Below, piece by piece: positions 46,271 to 54,634 of a DNA stretch of 64,000 bases; position 1 is the first letter of the stretch, and each line of letters opens with the position of its first letter. The notes beneath the pieces are model-generated. The model was not told where the DNA came from, made no database searches, and worked only from the letters and a program-made list of their open reading frames with translations. The stretch lies in NCBI RefSeq assembly GCF_003337565.1, contig NZ_QPJL01000003.1:62001-126000 (forward strand), read 5' to 3'. Made by a program: the position numbers and the translations under genes. This DNA comes from Paracoccus lutimaris. Its GTDB lineage: Bacteria > Pseudomonadota > Alphaproteobacteria > Rhodobacterales > Rhodobacteraceae.

Positions 46271-46491
46271 GCCGGATCCGCCCCGAACACGGCTTCGAGA
46301 AATGATATTGCCCGGCGGGTCATCCGCGCCGGACCCGGAATGCTGCCCGGATGCCCCGCTTGATCGCGTCACGTCCCCATTTTCGACGGCAAGTTTCTTC
46401 GGCCCTGCAAGCTGAGCGCAAGGTTGCCGCCTGACGATCCCCTCGAAGCCGCCGATCAGGGCATGAGCGGTCGAGCGGCGAAGGACGGGAC

Positions 46492-46773
46492 ATGACGAGC
46501 ACAAACACGATCTGGCTGGTCACCGGCTTTGCCGGTCAACTGCTTTTCACCTCGCGGTTTCTGATCCAGTGGATCGCCAGCGAGCGCGCGCGGCGCAGCG
46601 TCGTGCCTCTGGCCTTCTGGTGGTTCAGTCTGGCGGGCGGAGGGACCTTGCTGGCCTATGCGCTGTGGCGCCATGACCCGGTATTCGCCATCGGGCAGGC
46701 ATCTGGCCTGTTGGTCTATCTGCGCAACCTGAAGTTGATCGGAACCCAGCGCAAGGCCGAGCTGTCGCAATGA
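46492..46773 (+). CDS. LAB_N-domain membrane protein (lipid-A-disaccharide synthase N-terminal-like)
   Basis: 93 aa with three predicted membrane segments. It has the LAB_N pattern: W-x-x-x-G-F-x-G-Q-x-L-F-T-x-R-F-L-I-Q-W, S-E-R-A-x-x-S-V-V-P-x-x-F-W and the final Y-L-R-N-L-x-L-I. Free-standing LAB_N proteins of this size occur next to glycosyltransferases that use polyprenyl-phosphate sugars and modify envelope lipids. It overlaps the GT39 gene by 4 nt. Confidence 0.88.
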   Translation: MTSTNTIWLVTGFAGQLLFTSRFLIQWIASERARRSVVPLAFWWFSLAGGGTLLAYALWRHDPVFAIGQASGLLVYLRNLKLIGTQRKAELSQ

Positions 46774-48344
46774 GGCCGGGTCTGTCCGTTCCGCTGGCCA
46801 TGGCCTGCCTGCTGCTGACCGCATCGGCCGGCCTGCTGCTGCGACCGCTGACCCCGATCGACGAGACCCGATATCTTGCCGTGGCATGGGAGATGCACCA
46901 GTCCGGGAACTGGCTGGTGCCGACCAGGAATTTCGCCATCTACAGCGACAAGCCGCCGCTGCTGTTCTGGGCCATCAACCTTGTCTGGCTGGTCACCGGC
47001 GTCAGCGAGCTTGCGGCGCGGCTGATCGGCCCGGTCCTTGGCTGTCTTGCCTTGTGGCTGACCGCCATTCTGGGCCGCCGGCTCTGGCCCGCTGACCGAG
47101 GCATCGGCGGCGATGCGGCGCTGGCTCTGGCCGGTCTGGCCGTGTTCGCGCTGGCTGCCAGCCTGACGATGTTCGACGTTCCGCTGACGGTCTGTGTGCT
47201 TCTGGGGCTGATCGCGCTGTTCGATGCCGGACAAGAGGGCGCGGGCCTGCGCCCCTGGGCGGTCTTTGGCGCGGCAATTGCGCTTGGCGTGCTGACCAAG
47301 GGGCCGGTGATCCTGTTCCACCTGCTGCCACCGGCAATCCTGTTGCCCTTGTGGAGCCACGCTCCGTTCGACTGGCGCAGGCTGCCGCGCCGCCTGGGCT
47401 TTGGCCTGCTGGTCGCTTTGGCGTTGCTGGCGCTGTGGCTGGTGCCGGCCGCCACGCTGGGGGGCAGCGAATATCGCGCCGCGATCCTGTGGCATCAAAG
47501 CGCCGGGCGCCTGACCGAGTCCTTTGCCCACGCCCGGCCATGGTGGTTCTTTCTGGCGCTGTTGCCGGTTCTGGGCTTTCCGCTGCTCTGGGCGCCGGCA
47601 CTGTGGAGGGCCGCGGTGACGCGCGAATGGCGCTCCGACCGGGGTTTGCGGCTTTGCCTGCTTTGGCCGGGGGCGGCGCTGATCCTGTTCAGCCTGACCA
47701 GCGGCAAGCAGATCCACTATCTTGTGCCCGAACTGCCGGCGCTGGCGCTGATCGCCGCCCGGCTGGGGCGCGGCGTCCCGCGTTTCGGCCTGCTGCCGGC
47801 CGTTGCCGTGCTGGGGCTGGGCGCCGTCGCGGCCGTGCTGGCGGCCGCTGGTCTGCTGCCGCTGGGCAGGATGGAAAGCCCGCTTACCCCGCGCACCGCG
47901 CTGCTGGCATGGGCGCTGATCACGCTGTCCCTGGGGTTCTTTGCGACCCGTCTGCGCGGGCTCAGGGGGGCGATGCTGCTGTCGCTGGGCGGTCTTCTGG
48001 CCGTCAATCTGCTGATCGGCATGACCGGCTTTGCCAAGGTCTATAGCAGCCATCCGATTGCCGAACAGATCGGCCCCCGCCAGCGCGGCGGGCTGGCGCT
48101 GCTCGGGACGAGCTATCATGCCCAGTTCAATTTCGCTGCCCGGCTGACCGATCCGGTCGCGCTGTTGGCCGACGACAAGGCCGTCAGGACATGGATCGGC
48201 GCCCATCCGCAGGGCCTGCTGATCGGTGAAATCGACCAGGCCGACATGGCCTGGCCGCCGCAAAGGACCATCCTGTTCCGGAACCGGGACTGGGGCATCT
48301 GGTCGGCGGCCGAGGCCCCCAATGACCCCGTGAAGGAACCCTGA
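46770..48344 (+). CDS. ArnT-like glycosyltransferase family 39 membrane protein
   Basis: 524 aa with about 12 membrane segments. The first periplasmic loop carries T-P-I-D-E-T-R-Y-L-A-V-A-W-E-M, the conserved acidic motif of ArnT/PMT-family enzymes that transfer a sugar from undecaprenyl phosphate to lipid A or another acceptor. The Y-S-D-K-P-P-L-L-F-W motif follows. The sugar and acceptor are unknown. It overlaps the LAB_N gene and is followed 1 nt later by the GT2 gene, so the three form an operon. Confidence 0.93.
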   Translation: MRPGLSVPLAMACLLLTASAGLLLRPLTPIDETRYLAVAWEMHQSGNWLVPTRNFAIYSDKPPLLFWAINLVWLVTGVSELAARLIGPVLGCLALWLTAILGRRLWPADRGIGGDAALALAGLAVFALAASLTMFDVPLTVCVLLGLIALFDAGQEGAGLRPWAVFGAAIALGVLTKGPVILFHLLPPAILLPLWSHAPFDWRRLPRRLGFGLLVALALLALWLVPAATLGGSEYRAAILWHQSAGRLTESFAHARPWWFFLALLPVLGFPLLWAPALWRAAVTREWRSDRGLRLCLLWPGAALILFSLTSGKQIHYLVPELPALALIAARLGRGVPRFGLLPAVAVLGLGAVAAVLAAAGLLPLGRMESPLTPRTALLAWALITLSLGFFATRLRGLRGAMLLSLGGLLAVNLLIGMTGFAKVYSSHPIAEQIGPRQRGGLALLGTSYHAQFNFAARLTDPVALLADDKAVRTWIGAHPQGLLIGEIDQADMAWPPQRTILFRNRDWGIWSAAEAPNDPVKEP

Positions 48345-48345
48345 G

Positions 48346-49143
48346 ATGCATGACGAAGCCATAGACATATCCGTGGTGATCCCCGTCCGTGACGAGGCCG
48401 GCTCGATCGCGCCGCTGCTTGACGAGGTTGCCGCCGCGCTGGCAGAGCGCGCCTTCGAGGTGATCGTCGTCGATGACGGATCCGGGGACGGCACCAGCCA
48501 GATCCTGCAAAGGCTGGCGACGCGCCACCCCCGGCTGCGGCACCATCGCCATCCGCAGTCGCGCGGGCAGTCAGCCGCCATCCGCAGCGGCGTCCGGCTG
48601 GCGCGCGGGCCGCTGATCGTCACGCTGGACGGCGACGGGCAGAACCCGCCCGACCAGATCCCGGTCCTGCTGGCCGCGTTCGATGCCGGCAATCCGCGGC
48701 TTGGCCTCGTGCAGGGGCAAAGGCTGGTGCGGCAGGACAATCTGGGCAAGAAGCTTGCCTCGCGCCTGGCCAACCGGATCCGCATGGCGCTGCTGCATGA
48801 CGGGGTCAGCGATTCGGGTTGCGGCCTCAAGGCGTTTCGCCGCGAGGCCTATCTGGAGCTGCCCTTCTTCGATCACATCCACCGCTTCATGCCGGCGATG
48901 ATGCTGCGCGAGGGCTGGCAGATCGCGACGGCCGGGGTGATGCACCGGCCGCGCGGCAGCGGCCGCTCGAAATATTCCAATATCGCGCGCGGGCTGGTGG
49001 GTATTCCCGACCTGCTTGGCGCGGCCTGGCTGATCCGCAGGTCCGGCCGTGGCGAGCCCGCCCCGCCACTGGCGACGGGTCCGCATCTGACGCTGAATGC
49101 CAGACCGGCATCCGGACCCGCACATGAGGACATCCCGTCCTGA
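48346..49143 (+). CDS. GT2-family glycosyltransferase (dolichyl/undecaprenyl-phosphate sugar synthase-like)
   Basis: 265 aa with the GT-A pattern V-V-I-P-V-R-D-E-A, V-D-D-G-S-G-D-G-T near residue 45 and the acceptor-site L-D-G-D-G-Q-N-P-P near 95. No strong C-terminal membrane pair is seen, so it resembles DPM1-type soluble enzymes rather than ArnC. It probably makes the undecaprenyl-phosphate sugar used by the GT39 enzyme encoded directly upstream. ATG 48346 lies 1 nt behind that stop. Confidence 0.92.
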   Translation: MHDEAIDISVVIPVRDEAGSIAPLLDEVAAALAERAFEVIVVDDGSGDGTSQILQRLATRHPRLRHHRHPQSRGQSAAIRSGVRLARGPLIVTLDGDGQNPPDQIPVLLAAFDAGNPRLGLVQGQRLVRQDNLGKKLASRLANRIRMALLHDGVSDSGCGLKAFRREAYLELPFFDHIHRFMPAMMLREGWQIATAGVMHRPRGSGRSKYSNIARGLVGIPDLLGAAWLIRRSGRGEPAPPLATGPHLTLNARPASGPAHEDIPS

Positions 49144-49160
49144 CCGACCGGCGCCGTGAA

Positions 49161-49934
49161 TCAGTCAAGGATCTCCTTGTCCGAGGCATCGGCCTGTCCC
49201 CGAACCCAGTAGCCCGCCGCCCGGATCCATCCCGGCGGATGGCCAAGTCCCAGCACATGCTGGCGCAGGGCACGGGCGACGGCGGCCTCGGCGGCAATCC
49301 AGACAAAGGTGCCGGGGGCAGGGCGCAGGGGCCGCAACGCCCCGAGCAGCGGCGCCGGATCGGCGGCTTCGGCCAGCGGGCGATGGATCCAGCGCAGATC
49401 CAGATCTGCGGCGCTTTCAAGCTTCTGCTCGTCGGCCGGACCGGGGACGGCCGCGATGACCGTGGCGCGGGTGCCGGCGGGCAGTTCCTCAAGGAAACGC
49501 CCGATCGCGGGCAGGGCGGTCTCGTCGCCGACAAAGATCCAGTTCGGGACGGTCCCCGAAATGACGCGCGAGCCGCGCGGCCCGGCGATCTTCAGCGTCT
49601 CGCCCGCACGGGCCTTGCGCGCCCAGCCAGAGGCCGGGCCGTCGCCGTGATCGACGAAATCGATCACCAGTTCGCGCCGCGCCGTGTCGAAGGCGCGGGG
49701 GGTATAGTCGCGGGCCTCAAGCGCGCCATCCGGGCCGGGGACAAGCACCTTGATGTGGTCGTCGGCCGCCGCGCTTTCGAAATCGGCCAGTTCGTCGCCC
49801 CGCAGGGTGACGCGGATCATGTGCGGGGTCAGGTGCGCGACTTCGGCAATCACCGGCTCGCGGCGGCGGATCTCGTATTTGACCCGCTGGATCCGGGGGG
49901 CAGCGATACGGTTGGTCGTGTCGTCGTTGGGCAT
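49161..49934 (-). CDS. Siderophore-interacting protein (FAD-dependent ferric reductase)
   Basis: 257 aa from ATG 49934 with AAGGA 7 nt upstream; ATG 49955 and a much longer frame are possible. It has the SIP/ViuB layout: FAD-binding motif R-D-Y-T-P-R-A-F-D near residue 90 (R-x-Y-T), H-G-D-G-P-A-S-G-W-A, then G-P-R-G-S and the NADPH side with V-G-D-E-T-A-L-P-A-I and E-L-P-A-G-T. It reduces ferric siderophores in the cytoplasm to release iron. It may serve the importer at 33-37 kb, although the genes are 13 kb apart. Confidence 0.92.
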   Translation of the reverse strand: MPNDDTTNRIAAPRIQRVKYEIRRREPVIAEVAHLTPHMIRVTLRGDELADFESAAADDHIKVLVPGPDGALEARDYTPRAFDTARRELVIDFVDHGDGPASGWARKARAGETLKIAGPRGSRVISGTVPNWIFVGDETALPAIGRFLEELPAGTRATVIAAVPGPADEQKLESAADLDLRWIHRPLAEAADPAPLLGALRPLRPAPGTFVWIAAEAAVARALRQHVLGLGHPPGWIRAAGYWVRGQADASDKEILD

Positions 49935-50294
49935 CTGCGTTTCCTTGTCTTCCATATCCCCGGCGGGACCGGGCCAGGCATGGGATGCGGCAATGGATTG
50001 GCCACGCGGTCCATGGGGACAGGCAATGGCGGCGCATCCGGGTGAGGATCCATCGTCAGGCGTCGTTCCTTGTTCCCATACCGCGAATTCTGCGGCGCCT
50101 GCGTCATGCCGGAACGGCAAAGTAAGATGCGCAGGGCGGTTCTGTCGGGGATCGGGCTGGCGTCTGGCTGGCTTGCGCGGAGTAAAAGCATCACCGGGAC
50201 GCGGGATCAACCCCGGAAAGCTGGCGGCCAGTGCATATTCCCGCGAGGCATTGCGCAAAGGCAGGGCGCGGCGGGCAGGGCACTGCGGGCCGGC
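49935..50294 (-). other. Intergenic region, 360 bp, nothing assigned
   Basis: It lies upstream of the siderophore-interacting protein gene and downstream of the cytochrome gene. The minus-strand frame continuous with the flavoreductase has no ribosome site or family similarity. No promoter or terminator of good quality was found. Confidence 0.3.
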
Positions 50295-51545
50295 TCAGGG
50301 TTGCAATGCCGCGCGGGCAGTTGCGACCTGCTCGGTCGAAACCGGCGCGGCGGTGTTTCCAAATGCGTTGCGCACATAGGTCACGACATTGGCGATGTCA
50401 TTGTCGCTCAGCGCCCAACCCAGGCTTGGCATGGCCGGACCGGTCGGTGCGGCCGGGGTGGCGACGGCGCGGCTGCCGGCCAGAACCACATGCAGCACCG
50501 ATGTCGGTTCCTCGGCATTGACCGACCCGGCACCGGCGAGGCTTGGGAAAAGGCCGGGATAGCCTTCGCCGTTGTCGAAATGACAGGCCGAGCAGCGGTC
50601 CTTGTAGATCCTTGCGCCGGCCTGCATCCGCATGTCGGTTTCCGGCAATGCGGCGGCCAGCGGCTTGCCGGATCTGCCGGGCTGGCTTTTCAGATAGACG
50701 GCGACGGCCTTCAGATCTCCGTCGGTCCACATCCGCGACGAATGCCGGATCACGTCCATCATGCCGCCCGATGCGATGTCAAAGCGGTTCGCGCCGGTTT
50801 TCAGATAGGCGATGATGTCCTGCTCCTCCCATGCGCCAAGCCCGGCCTCGGCATCGCCGGTGATGTTCGGCGCCACCCAGTTCTCGATGATGGCGCCGGT
50901 CAGGTGCTCGGAGGACTTGTCGCCCATGGTGATGGTCTTGCCCGAGTGGCATGCGCCGCAATGGCCGGGGCCTTCGACGATATAGCCGCCGCGGTTCCAT
51001 TCCGCCGATTGCGCCGGATCGGGTTTGAAGGCGTCGGGTTTGAAATTGATCATGTTCCAGGCGATCATGCCGGTGCGGATATCGAAGGGGAATTTCAGCT
51101 CGTTTGAATTGATCTGCGCCGGGGCGGGCTGCTGCGCCATGATCCAGGCATAGAGATCGGCGATATCCTCGTCAGTCATGTTCGAGAAGGCCGGATAGGG
51201 CATCGCCGGATAAAGCCGCTTGCCGCCCTGGCCGATCCCTTCGCGCATGGCGGCGTCGAATTCCTTCAGCGTCATCTTGCCAATGCCGTTTTCGCGGTCG
51301 GGGGTGATGTTCGAGGAGATGATCGCGCCGACCGGCGTTTCAAATCGCAGGCCGCCGGCAAGCGGCGCCCCGCCCGGCGCGGTATGGCAGGCTGCGCAAT
51401 CGCCAAGAATGGCGATATAGCGGCCTCGCTCGGTCTGGGCAAAGCCGAACCGCTCATAGGTTTGTTGCGCCGATGCGGTCGGCACCGACAGGATGAGCGC
51501 GGCGAAACCGGCCGCGACGGAGATCGGGCTGAATGCGTGCGTCAT
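50295..51545 (-). CDS. Triheme cytochrome c subunit of an FAD-dependent dehydrogenase
   Basis: 416 aa from ATG 51545, whose start overlaps the stop of the GMC gene (ATGA); a longer frame is not supported. A signal peptide ends at A-S-A-Q. Three heme-binding C-x-x-C-H motifs are visible: C-A-A-C-H near 50, C-G-A-C-H near 200 and C-S-A-C-H near 325. This matches the cytochrome subunit of gluconate, glucose or fructose dehydrogenases, which passes electrons to ubiquinone or cytochromes. It is the third gene of the dehydrogenase unit. Confidence 0.95.
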   Translation of the reverse strand: MTHAFSPISVAAGFAALILSVPTASAQQTYERFGFAQTERGRYIAILGDCAACHTAPGGAPLAGGLRFETPVGAIISSNITPDRENGIGKMTLKEFDAAMREGIGQGGKRLYPAMPYPAFSNMTDEDIADLYAWIMAQQPAPAQINSNELKFPFDIRTGMIAWNMINFKPDAFKPDPAQSAEWNRGGYIVEGPGHCGACHSGKTITMGDKSSEHLTGAIIENWVAPNITGDAEAGLGAWEEQDIIAYLKTGANRFDIASGGMMDVIRHSSRMWTDGDLKAVAVYLKSQPGRSGKPLAAALPETDMRMQAGARIYKDRCSACHFDNGEGYPGLFPSLAGAGSVNAEEPTSVLHVVLAGSRAVATPAAPTGPAMPSLGWALSDNDIANVVTYVRNAFGNTAAPVSTEQVATARAALQP

Positions 51546-53305
51546 GTTGGGGCCAGGGGTCCAGGGGATTTCAGGTAAAGGTCGCGGATCGCCGCGCCCG
51601 CCCAACCGGCGAGCGCGCAGACCGTACCGGTCGGATTGTAGCCGGGGTTTTGCGGAAATGCCTGCGCACCCACGACGAACAGGTTCGGAACGTCCCAGGA
51701 TTGCAGATACTTGTTGGTGGCGCTGGTGCTGGGGTCGGCCCCCATGACAAAGCCGCCGACGACATGGCTGGACTGATAGGGCGAGGTGTTCCACGCCCCC
51801 TTGATCGGCGCCGGTTCCCAGTGCTTTGCGCCCATCGCCCGCACGATGTCGGTGCATTTGGACACGACATGCTGGGACATGCGGCGGTCATTCTCGGGCC
51901 AGTCGAAAGTCATGCGCAAGAGCGGTCTGCCGATGCGGTCCTTGTAGGTCGGATCCAGCGACAGATAGTTGCCGGGGGTCGAAAAGCTGGATGCCTCGCA
52001 GCCGACCGACATCGTCGCCTGATACCAGCGTGTCGTTTCCTCTTTCCATTTCGCGCCCCAGCGCGGCGTGCCGGACGGGACGTGGCGCTGCGAGATCGGG
52101 GCGCCGCCGATCGGGATGACCCGGGTCGAGCCGCCGCCGAAGAAACCAAGCCCGGCATGGTCGAAATTGTCATTGTTCAGATCGTCCAGCGCGCCACCCG
52201 CGGCACCCGAGCCGATGAACGGGTTGAAGGCGACATTCTCGAAGAAGCCGGTAACCGAATTGGGCGTCTGATAGGCATAGTTGCGGCCCGTCACGCCGGT
52301 GCCGGTCGCCGGATCATAGGGTTGCCCGACGCCTGAAAGCAGCATCAGCCGCACGTTTTCAAGCTGGAAGCCGCAAACCGCGACCAGATCCGCCGGCTGG
52401 AACAGCTCCTCGCCGGCACCGTCCAGATAGACCACGCCGGTTGCGCGCCGTCCGGTGCCATCCTTTTCGATGCGCACCACCTCGGAATTGACGCGGATCT
52501 CGATATTGGGCTGCAGCAGCAGCCAGGGCACGACGCAGATCAGCGCGCTGGCCTTGGAGTAATTGGCGCAGCCATAATTGGTGCAGAAGCCGCAATAGGT
52601 GCAGGGCCCCATCTTGAGCCCCAGCGAATTGGTATAGGGTTCGGATGGCAGCGCCGAGGGCGAGGGGAACGGATGATAGCCCAGCTCGGCCGCCGCCTTT
52701 GCAAACAGCTTCGGCCCATGTGTCTGGACCATCGGCGGCAACGGGTAGTCGTTCTGGCGCGGCCCCTCGAAGGGATTGCCGCCCTCGCGGATCTCGCCCT
52801 TCAGGTTGCCCGCCCGGCCCGAGACCCCGGCGAGCTTGTCGAAGGCGTCATAATGCGGCTCGAGCTCGTCATAGGTCAGCCCCCAGTCCTGCACCGTCAG
52901 CTCGGCCGGAATGGCGCTTTCGCCGTAACGCTCGACCAGATGCGAGCGCTGACGAAAGATCTCGGGGGTAAAGCGCCAGGTGATGCCGGCCCAGTGCAGG
53001 CCCGCCCCGCCGACGCCATTGCCGGGATGGAAACTGCCCCATTGCCGCATCGGCAGGGCGGTTTCGGACACGGTGTTGCGCACGGTGATGCCCGCCTGCG
53101 CCGGCTGCACCATCAGCGCCTGGCGCTTGTCGAAACGCAGCTCGTCGGTGACGGTCGAGATGTTGAAATCGCGCGCCGTGTCGCGCCAGGGTCCGCGTTC
53201 CAGACACAGAATATCGAGCCCGGTTTCGGCAAGCTGACGTGCCACGATCGACCCGGCCCAGCCCAGCCCGACGATGACGATATCCTTTTTTGGCAATCGG
53301 CGCAT
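51542..53305 (-). CDS. GMC-family flavoprotein dehydrogenase subunit (gluconate 2-dehydrogenase-like)
   Basis: 587 aa. The FAD-binding N-terminus is V-G-L-G-W-A-G-S-I-V-A-R. Further motifs are H-P-G-N-G-V-G-G-A-G-L-H-W-A-G and a Cys-rich segment G-P-C-T-Y-C-G-F-C-T-N-Y-G-C near residue 230, similar to the iron-sulfur cluster site of bacterial FAD glucose dehydrogenases. The C-terminal S-S-H-V-V-G-G holds the catalytic His. It oxidises an alcohol or aldose in the periplasm with subunit 3 and the cytochrome. The substrate is unknown. No signal peptide is seen; export with the Tat-dependent subunit 3 is likely. Confidence 0.94.
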   Translation of the reverse strand: MRRLPKKDIVIVGLGWAGSIVARQLAETGLDILCLERGPWRDTARDFNISTVTDELRFDKRQALMVQPAQAGITVRNTVSETALPMRQWGSFHPGNGVGGAGLHWAGITWRFTPEIFRQRSHLVERYGESAIPAELTVQDWGLTYDELEPHYDAFDKLAGVSGRAGNLKGEIREGGNPFEGPRQNDYPLPPMVQTHGPKLFAKAAAELGYHPFPSPSALPSEPYTNSLGLKMGPCTYCGFCTNYGCANYSKASALICVVPWLLLQPNIEIRVNSEVVRIEKDGTGRRATGVVYLDGAGEELFQPADLVAVCGFQLENVRLMLLSGVGQPYDPATGTGVTGRNYAYQTPNSVTGFFENVAFNPFIGSGAAGGALDDLNNDNFDHAGLGFFGGGSTRVIPIGGAPISQRHVPSGTPRWGAKWKEETTRWYQATMSVGCEASSFSTPGNYLSLDPTYKDRIGRPLLRMTFDWPENDRRMSQHVVSKCTDIVRAMGAKHWEPAPIKGAWNTSPYQSSHVVGGFVMGADPSTSATNKYLQSWDVPNLFVVGAQAFPQNPGYNPTGTVCALAGWAGAAIRDLYLKSPGPLAPT

Positions 53306-53308
53306 GGT

Positions 53309-54073
53309 TCAGCCTTTCCTTGCAGGGGCGGAAGGCGGCACCCAATCGGCACTCCAGGACGGTCCCCCCTTGAGGCCGATCGGGTCAAGCCGCAGCGGCG
53401 TTCCGGCGATGTCGAGCGAGTCGAGATAGTCGTAGCGCGCGCCGGGAAAGCCCAGCATCCGCCAGGACACCATGTCCTTGTTGCCGCCATGGATCGGATC
53501 GGCGAAAAATCCCTCCATCGTATTGGCCAGCACCTGTTCAAAGAACAGTTCCGCCGGGATCCCGTCGAGGGTGATCTTGCCCGTCTCAAGATCGGCAAGG
53601 ATCGCATCGCGCCGGTCCTCGGGCAGATCGGCAAAGGCGGCCTGCGCATTCGCCCTGCACCAGCCGTCCAGCGCGGCCAGGCCAAGGCGATAGCGCTGCC
53701 TGGCGTCCAGTGGCGACTGGTCGCCCTGCATCGGCGTCCCGTCCTGGAACGGACCTTCGCGGTACTGGCCTGAAAACACTCCATAGGGGCCGGAAAGCTG
53801 ACGGTCGATGAAATCGACGCAACCCGCGTCCTTGCCCGAGGGCGACAGCGCATCCGCCGGGATCAGACGCTCGACGATCGCGCCGACCGTGCGCGCCTCG
53901 TCCGGGGTCAGGAATTGCAATCCCTCGGCCATGGAATCGGCTGGCGGAAAGCCGTCGAACGGCATCCAGACCGGCCGCGATTCTTGTGCCGAAACCTTGC
54001 CGAAGCCAAGCAGCAAAGCTGCGCCCGCCGCCGTGGTCAGCAGACCACGACGCGTCATGCGTCGACTTTTCAT
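53309..54073 (-). CDS. Gluconate 2-dehydrogenase subunit 3-like protein (Tat-exported)
   Basis: 254 aa from ATG 54073 (GAGGCGCGAC upstream). The N-terminus R-R-M-T-R-R-G-L-L-T-T-A-A-G is a Tat signal. The mature part has the subunit 3 pattern: F-L-T-P-D-E-A-R-T-V-G-A-I-V-E-R-L-I-P-A-D and a C-terminal F-F-A-D-P-I-H-G-G-N-K-D. Subunit 3 is needed for folding and hitch-hiker export of the flavoprotein. Order: subunit 3, GMC, cytochrome, with 3 nt and overlapping junctions. Confidence 0.92.
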   Translation of the reverse strand: MKSRRMTRRGLLTTAAGAALLLGFGKVSAQESRPVWMPFDGFPPADSMAEGLQFLTPDEARTVGAIVERLIPADALSPSGKDAGCVDFIDRQLSGPYGVFSGQYREGPFQDGTPMQGDQSPLDARQRYRLGLAALDGWCRANAQAAFADLPEDRRDAILADLETGKITLDGIPAELFFEQVLANTMEGFFADPIHGGNKDMVSWRMLGFPGARYDYLDSLDIAGTPLRLDPIGLKGGPSWSADWVPPSAPARKG

Positions 54074-54262
54074 GTCGCGCCTCGCACGTAAATTCAATCT
54101 GTTGAAGGAAGGTACCGGCGCTCTGACTTTTCCGAGCACCGCAGGAGTCTTTATAAAAGGCTGCCTCAAGCCGGGGGGCATTTCAAGAATTATCTGGCGC
54201 GGATCGGTGCCGCGACGCCGTGCGGGGCTTGGCGGGGCGACGCATGAGCGCCTTGCAGCCGA

Positions 54263-54634
54263 TCAGTCCAGAAATGCCGCCACTTCAAGCAGTCCGGGCG
54301 ACCCGTCCGGGCGCCGGGGGTCGAGGACGGCGATGCACAGGCTCAGCCGGGCATTGTCGGCGGCGGTCGCCGGCAGGGCGAACTGAAAGGACAGCCGCGC
54401 CTGCGCGCCGCTGCCGCCATGGCCGCTGGCGCTGGCCAGCACCGTGCCGTCGCGGGTCAGGATCGTGACCGAGCCCGCCGAAGACACCGGGCCGGTCATC
54501 ACGTCAAGGCCAATGATCTCGGCGGCACCCGGCACGCGCGGCAAGGTCAGCTCGACCGGCTGCGACCCCGGCGGGCAGCCCCCCGCCATGCCCGCCTGAG
54601 CGGCACTCAGCATGGCGAGGGATCCGAGCAGCAT
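54263..54634 (-). CDS. Small exported protein coupled to tyrosinase
   Basis: 123 aa. A signal peptide (L-L-G-S-L-A-M-L-S-A-A-Q-A-G) precedes a beta-strand rich domain with two cysteines (near 20 and 100). Its ATG overlaps the tyrosinase stop (TGATG), so it is translated with it. No family is recognised. By position it might be a tyrosinase helper, comparable in role to the Streptomyces caddie protein MelC1, but it lacks His/Cys-rich copper motifs. It could also be a soluble cap or an unrelated periplasmic protein. Confidence 0.7.
   Translation of the reverse strand: MLLGSLAMLSAAQAGMAGGCPPGSQPVELTLPRVPGAAEIIGLDVMTGPVSSAGSVTILTRDGTVLASASGHGGSGAQARLSFQFALPATAADNARLSLCIAVLDPRRPDGSPGLLEVAAFLD

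Noticed and set aside
46716..48830. 704-codon minus-strand frame opposite the GT39/GT2 genes
   Set aside because: Low-complexity Gln/Arg/Pro-rich antisense artefact over clear glycosyltransferase genes.
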